Shown: in pieces, positions 17,669-20,673 of the stretch
Position numbering within the stretch: the first letter of the stretch is position 1
Layout: each line of letters opens with the position of its first letter
Assembly: GCA_946481235.1 (NCBI GenBank)
Contig: CAMLME010000011.1
Coordinates: 1-20,673, forward strand
Length of the DNA: 20,673 nucleotides
Direction of reading: 5' to 3'
From: an uncultured Methylobacillus sp.
GTDB taxonomy: Bacteria; Pseudomonadota; Gammaproteobacteria; Burkholderiales; Methylophilaceae
Made by a program: the position numbers and the translations under genes
Notes under the pieces: model-generated
What the model was told of the DNA's origin: nothing
Database searches by the model: none
Seen by the model: the letters and a program-made list of their open reading frames with translations, nothing else

Positions 17669-19059
17669 TTAAGAAAGCCTGTCATGCGACGCAAGGTTTC
17701 GTCCTTGCCCAGCAAGGCCATGACAGCATCAATGCTGGGGGACTGCGCGCCGCCAGTCAGCATTACACGCAACGGCATCGCCACCTTGGGAAACTTGAGC
17801 CCGTTGGATGTTACCGCCTGCTCGATTACGCCGTGGATCGCCTCGGTCACCCACTCGGCTGTCGCCAACTGCTCCATCAACGCCTGCATCACGGGCCGGA
17901 CTTCCGCTGTCAGGTGCTTATCCAGCACCTCCTGCGTTGGGTGGATCTGCTGGTAGAAATACTCCACAGCATCAGCCAGCTCATTGAGCGTCGAGACGCG
18001 CTCGCGATAGAGTTCGATCACGCGAACCAAATCCGCTCCATTCTCCGTTGCGATATCACGCAAAGCGAGACGCTTGGCCACTTCCGTCGCGATCCGTACT
18101 GGATCGGCCAGCTTCATGTAATGCGCATTGAGCCAGTTGAGCTTCTCGGTATTGAACTGGGCTGCAGACGGCGTGATGTGGTCAAGATCGAACCACTGGC
18201 AGAACTGCTCCATGCTGAAGATTTCGTCATCACCATGCGACCAGCCCAAGCGTGCCAGATAATTCAGCACCGCCTCCGGCAAATAGCCATCTTCGTCATA
18301 TTGCATCACGCTCACCGCACCATGGCGTTTGGACAACTTCTGCCCGTCATCGCCCAGAATCATCGAAAGATGCGCATATTGCGGAACCGTAGCTCCCAAG
18401 GCATGTAGCAGGTTGATCTGGCGAGGAGTGTTGTTGACGTGGTCATCGCCGCGAATCACATGCGTGATTCCCATGTCCCAGTCATCCACCACCACGCAGA
18501 AATTGTAGGTAGGCGTACCATCGGCACGGGCGATGATGAAATCGTCCAGCTCCTCATTGGAAATCGCAATGCGGCCTTTCACCTGATCGTCCCACGCGAC
18601 TACCCCGGTCAGCGGATTACGGAAACGCACTACCGGCTGAATGCCCGCCTGCGGTGTCGGCAGGTTTTTACCCTCCTCCGGCCGCCATGTCCCGTCGTAA
18701 CGCGGCTTGAGCCCGGCCGCCATCTGCGCTTCGCGCATTTGCGTCAGCTCTTCCGGCGAGGTATAGCAGTAATAAGCCTTGCCCGCATCGAGCAACTGCT
18801 GGATAACTTCCTTGTAGCGATAGATGCGCTGCATCTGGTAGAACGGACCCTCATCCCAGCCAAGTCCCAACCAACTCATACCATCAAGAATCGCCTGAAC
18901 CGCTTCCGGCGTCGAGCGCGCCACATCGGTATCCTCAATGCGCAAAATGAACTTTCCGCCATGCTTGCGGGCGTAAGCCCAAGAAAACAGCGCAGTGCGC
19001 GCGCCGCCAATATGGAGAAAGCCAGTCGGGCTGGGAGCGAAACGTGTACGGACGGTCAT
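17665..19059 (-). CDS. gltX: Glutamyl-tRNA synthetase
   Basis: This class-I aminoacyl-tRNA synthetase charges tRNA-Glu. The 464-aa protein has the HIGH-type motif in [15 protein letters not shown] (8-22), RIEDTD (40-45), the [12 protein letters not shown] region (203-214) and the KMSKS-type motif KLSKR (241-245), followed by the anticodon-binding helical domains. The E. coli-type zinc site is degenerate: only C98 remains in [10 protein letters not shown], and TWRPE replaces the distal Cys/His pair. The start at 19059 (ATG) is preferred over a TTG at 19089 that would add ten non-family residues. Its TAG stop overlaps the convergent TAG of the beta-CASP gene. Confidence 0.97.
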   Translation of the reverse strand: MTVRTRFAPSPTGFLHIGGARTALFSWAYARKHGGKFILRIEDTDVARSTPEAVQAILDGMSWLGLGWDEGPFYQMQRIYRYKEVIQQLLDAGKAYYCYTSPEELTQMREAQMAAGLKPRYDGTWRPEEGKNLPTPQAGIQPVVRFRNPLTGVVAWDDQVKGRIAISNEELDDFIIARADGTPTYNFCVVVDDWDMGITHVIRGDDHVNNTPRQINLLHALGATVPQYAHLSMILGDDGQKLSKRHGAVSVMQYDEDGYLPEAVLNYLARLGWSHGDDEIFSMEQFCQWFDLDHITPSAAQFNTEKLNWLNAHYMKLADPVRIATEVAKRLALRDIATENGADLVRVIELYRERVSTLNELADAVEYFYQQIHPTQEVLDKHLTAEVRPVMQALMEQLATAEWVTEAIHGVIEQAVTSNGLKFPKVAMPLRVMLTGGAQSPSIDAVMALLGKDETLRRMTGFLN

Positions 19060-19121
19060 GAAATTCGATGCAAGTTTGAAGAAGCGCAAATTTTAACATG
19101 CGCCTCCGCTGTAAGTCCGAT

Positions 19122-19151
19122 TTGACCCGCTCAGGCGGACTATGATTTAAT
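19122..19151 (+). promoter_or_regulatory. sigma70 promoter of the tRNA-Val gene
   Basis: TTGACC (19122-19127) and TTTAAT (19146-19151) are each one base from consensus and spaced by 18 bp. The GC-rich discriminator that follows (ACGCGCC) is typical of stringently controlled stable-RNA promoters. An inverted repeat AGTCCG (19114-19119)/CGGACT (19136-19141) overlaps the -35 and spacer. Confidence 0.6.
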
Positions 19152-19169
19152 ACGCGCCTCCCTTCACAG

Positions 19170-19244
19170 GGGCGGTTAGCTCAGCGGTAGAGCACTGCCT
19201 TCACACGGCAGGGGTCACTGGTTCGATCCCAGTACCGCCCACCA
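19170..19244 (+). tRNA. tRNA-Val (anticodon CAC)
   Basis: The full cloverleaf is readable. The acceptor stem pairs GGGCGGT with ACCGCCC (19234-19240), with discriminator A and encoded CCA (19242-19244). The D arm is GCTCAGCGGTAGAGC. The anticodon stem is CTGCC/GGCAG with loop TTCACAC and anticodon CAC at 19202-19204, decoding GUG. The T arm is ACTGG-TTCGATC-CCAGT. It stands alone with its own promoter and terminator. Confidence 0.97.
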
Positions 19245-19256
19245 GAAACATGCATT

Positions 19257-19284
19257 AAAAAACCGGCGCTCATGCCGGTTTTTC
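19257..19284. terminator. Bidirectional rho-independent terminator (tRNA-Val / nucleotide-sugar dehydrogenase)
   Basis: AACCGGC (19261-19267) pairs with GCCGGTT (19274-19280) around a 6-nt loop, with an A-run before and a T-run after, so it works on both strands. It ends the tRNA on the + strand and, about 60 bp after the 19345 stop, the dehydrogenase on the minus strand. Confidence 0.9.
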
Positions 19285-19344
19285 GTTTTCAATCCCCCGT
19301 TGAGGAAGTTCGCGTAATTCACACTCAGTAATTATCTATTGTGT

Positions 19345-20625
19345 TCATAGTCGCCAAACGCGCACCTCATTGGCCTGCAATTGCCGAGTGTCAAATTGCG
19401 ATTTGACATCGACAAAAACACCATTCGGCTTCACTTTTCCCAGCAGCTCATTCAAAGGGATATCAAGATACTGTCTATGTGCTACCGCAACGATAAGCGC
19501 ATCCGCCCTGACAAGACTTTCCCAGGGAATAATATCCACGCCATACTCATGGATTGCTTCATTGGGATCGGCGACAGGATCGTGCACCTGAACTTCCACC
19601 CCGTAGCTGCTTAACTCGTTAATTACGTCGATGACGCGTGAATTACGCAAGTCGGAACAATTTTCCTTGAAAGTCAGGCCTAGAACATTGACTTTGGCTC
19701 CTTTGATCGGACTACCGCAATCGATCATGCGCTTGACCGTTTGCTCCGCGACAAACTTACCCATGCCGTCATTGATCCGTCGTCCGGCTAGAATTACCTG
19801 CGGATGGTAGCCGATCATGTCAGCTTTGTACGTCAGGTAGTAAGGATCGACCCCGATGCAGTGCCCGCCGACCAGCCCTGGGCGGAAAGGAAGAAAATTC
19901 CATTTTGTTCCAGCAGCTTGCAACACCTCCAGAGTATCAATGCCGATCTTGTCGAAGATGATGGCGAGTTCGTTCATCAAGGCAATATTGAGATCGCGTT
20001 GGGTGTTTTCAATGACTTTGGCGGCTTCCGCGACCTTGATGCTTGAGGCGCGGTGAACTCCTGCCTCAACAACCGACTCATAGAGTTCCGCGACTTTATT
20101 CAGTATTTGCGGCGTATCGCCGGCGACGACCTTCACCGTATTGCGGAGGCTATGCTCCTTGTCTCCGGGGTTGATCCGTTCGGGGGAGTAGCCGACATTA
20201 AAGTTCTTCAGCCATTTATAGCCGGAAGACTCCTCCAGCACAGGGATGCAGATTTCTTCCGTGGCACCGGGATAGACCGTGGATTCGTAAATGACCAGTG
20301 CACCGTTTTTCATGTGTTGGCCGATCATTCGGCTGGCGCTGGTCAAGGGTGAAAAGTCGGGCTGATGCGCTGCATCGACAGGTGTTGGGACAGCGACGAT
20401 GATGCAGTCAGCTTCACTCAGCATAGCCGGGTCGGTAACACAGATGAGGTGTATAGCCGCCTTCAGGTCTTCGCCGGAAACTTCCCCAGAAGGATCATTG
20501 TGCTGACGGTATTGGGCAATCTTATCGGGAGAGAGGTCGAAGCCTATCGTCTTGCCAAGCTTGCCGAAGGCCACTGCCAACGGTAACCCTACATAACCCA
20601 AGCCCACCACCGCGATCGTATTCAT
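19345..20625 (-). CDS. Nucleotide-sugar dehydrogenase, TviB/WbpO type (UDP-HexNAc 6-dehydrogenase)
   Basis: This NAD-dependent four-electron dehydrogenase oxidises C6 of a UDP-N-acetylhexosamine (GlcNAc or GalNAc) to the uronic acid for a capsule or O-antigen. The 426-aa protein shows the Rossmann motif VGLGYVGLPLA (7-17), VAVPTP (77-82), YESTVYPGATE (113-123), AEAAKVIENTQRDLNIAL (199-216) with the conserved Lys, and the catalytic cysteine C256 in GGHCIGVDPYYL. The C-terminal UDP-binding part has GLTFKENCSDLRNSR. The ENTQRDLNIALMNE and RPGLVGGHCIG wording favours TviB/WbpO over UDP-glucose dehydrogenase; the exact sugar is not certain. The region upstream (20626-20673) is only partly in view, and a polysaccharide locus may continue outside the window. 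Confidence 0.92.
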   Translation of the reverse strand: MNTIAVVGLGYVGLPLAVAFGKLGKTIGFDLSPDKIAQYRQHNDPSGEVSGEDLKAAIHLICVTDPAMLSEADCIIVAVPTPVDAAHQPDFSPLTSASRMIGQHMKNGALVIYESTVYPGATEEICIPVLEESSGYKWLKNFNVGYSPERINPGDKEHSLRNTVKVVAGDTPQILNKVAELYESVVEAGVHRASSIKVAEAAKVIENTQRDLNIALMNELAIIFDKIGIDTLEVLQAAGTKWNFLPFRPGLVGGHCIGVDPYYLTYKADMIGYHPQVILAGRRINDGMGKFVAEQTVKRMIDCGSPIKGAKVNVLGLTFKENCSDLRNSRVIDVINELSSYGVEVQVHDPVADPNEAIHEYGVDIIPWESLVRADALIVAVAHRQYLDIPLNELLGKVKPNGVFVDVKSQFDTRQLQANEVRVWRL

Positions 20626-20673
20626 TCCGAATATCCATTATTAGAAGTTGACGCCATTCTACCGACTGCCGCT

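Noticed and set aside
19170..19284. tRNA-Val 3' end as an attachment site of an integrated element
   Set aside because: No integrase, no direct repeat of the tRNA 3' end and no mobile gene are seen within the window.

Overview
The window reads as a chromosomal segment of a betaproteobacterium, probably a methylotroph or another C1-oxidising lineage. Three things point there. The gene order hfq-hflX-hflK-hflC-DUF2065-hisZ-purA, with a HisZ regulatory subunit, is typical of Betaproteobacteria. The ffs-dnaX-ybaB-recR and ompA/mtaD/ubiG/HAD-phosphatase groups fit the same origin. A block of 'archaeal-type' genes for methanofuran-like and tetrahydromethanopterin (H4MPT) cofactors is a hallmark of bacteria that oxidise formaldehyde through the H4MPT route. 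I cannot name a genus from the sequence alone.

Layout. Bases 1-100 hold the small SRP RNA, whose 5' end touches or is cut by the window edge. Then dnaX, ybaB/ebfC and recR run on the + strand (161-2829) and form the usual replication/repair group. recR converges on, and overlaps by 8 bp, a minus-strand group mtaD-ubiG-HAD phosphatase (gph/mupP-like) at 2822-5519. This group lies immediately behind the ompA terminator. ompA (5583-6695) has its own candidate promoter.

From 16124 down to 6775 eleven minus-strand genes lie head to tail, with gaps of at most about 24 bp or with overlaps: hfq, hflX, hflK, hflC, DUF2065, hisZ, purA, dmrB, a DUF6513/pterin-binding protein, a DUF447 protein and mfnB. 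The first seven serve RNA chaperoning, ribosome rescue, membrane proteolysis control, and histidine and purine synthesis. The last four are C1-cofactor genes: MfnB starts the furan moiety of methanofuran, DmrB does the final reduction of H4MPT, the DUF6513 protein is the likely pterin-to-arylamine condensing enzyme, and the DUF447 protein has no assigned step. This cofactor block, fused to a housekeeping operon, is the most interesting part of the window.

Divergent from hfq, across a 152-bp intergenic region, is a beta-CASP metallo-beta-lactamase (16277-17668). Its stop codon overlaps that of the convergent gltX (17665-19059). A tRNA-Val(CAC) with a good promoter and a shared bidirectional terminator follows (19122-19284). 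A nucleotide-sugar dehydrogenase of the TviB/WbpO type (19345-20625, minus) is probably the edge of a surface-polysaccharide locus that continues beyond the window.

No stretch longer than 300 bp lacks a gene. I saw no insertion sequence, integrase, CRISPR array, phage gene or clear pseudogene. The longer antisense reading frames over gph, mtaD, ompA, purA, dmrB and hflX look like shadows.
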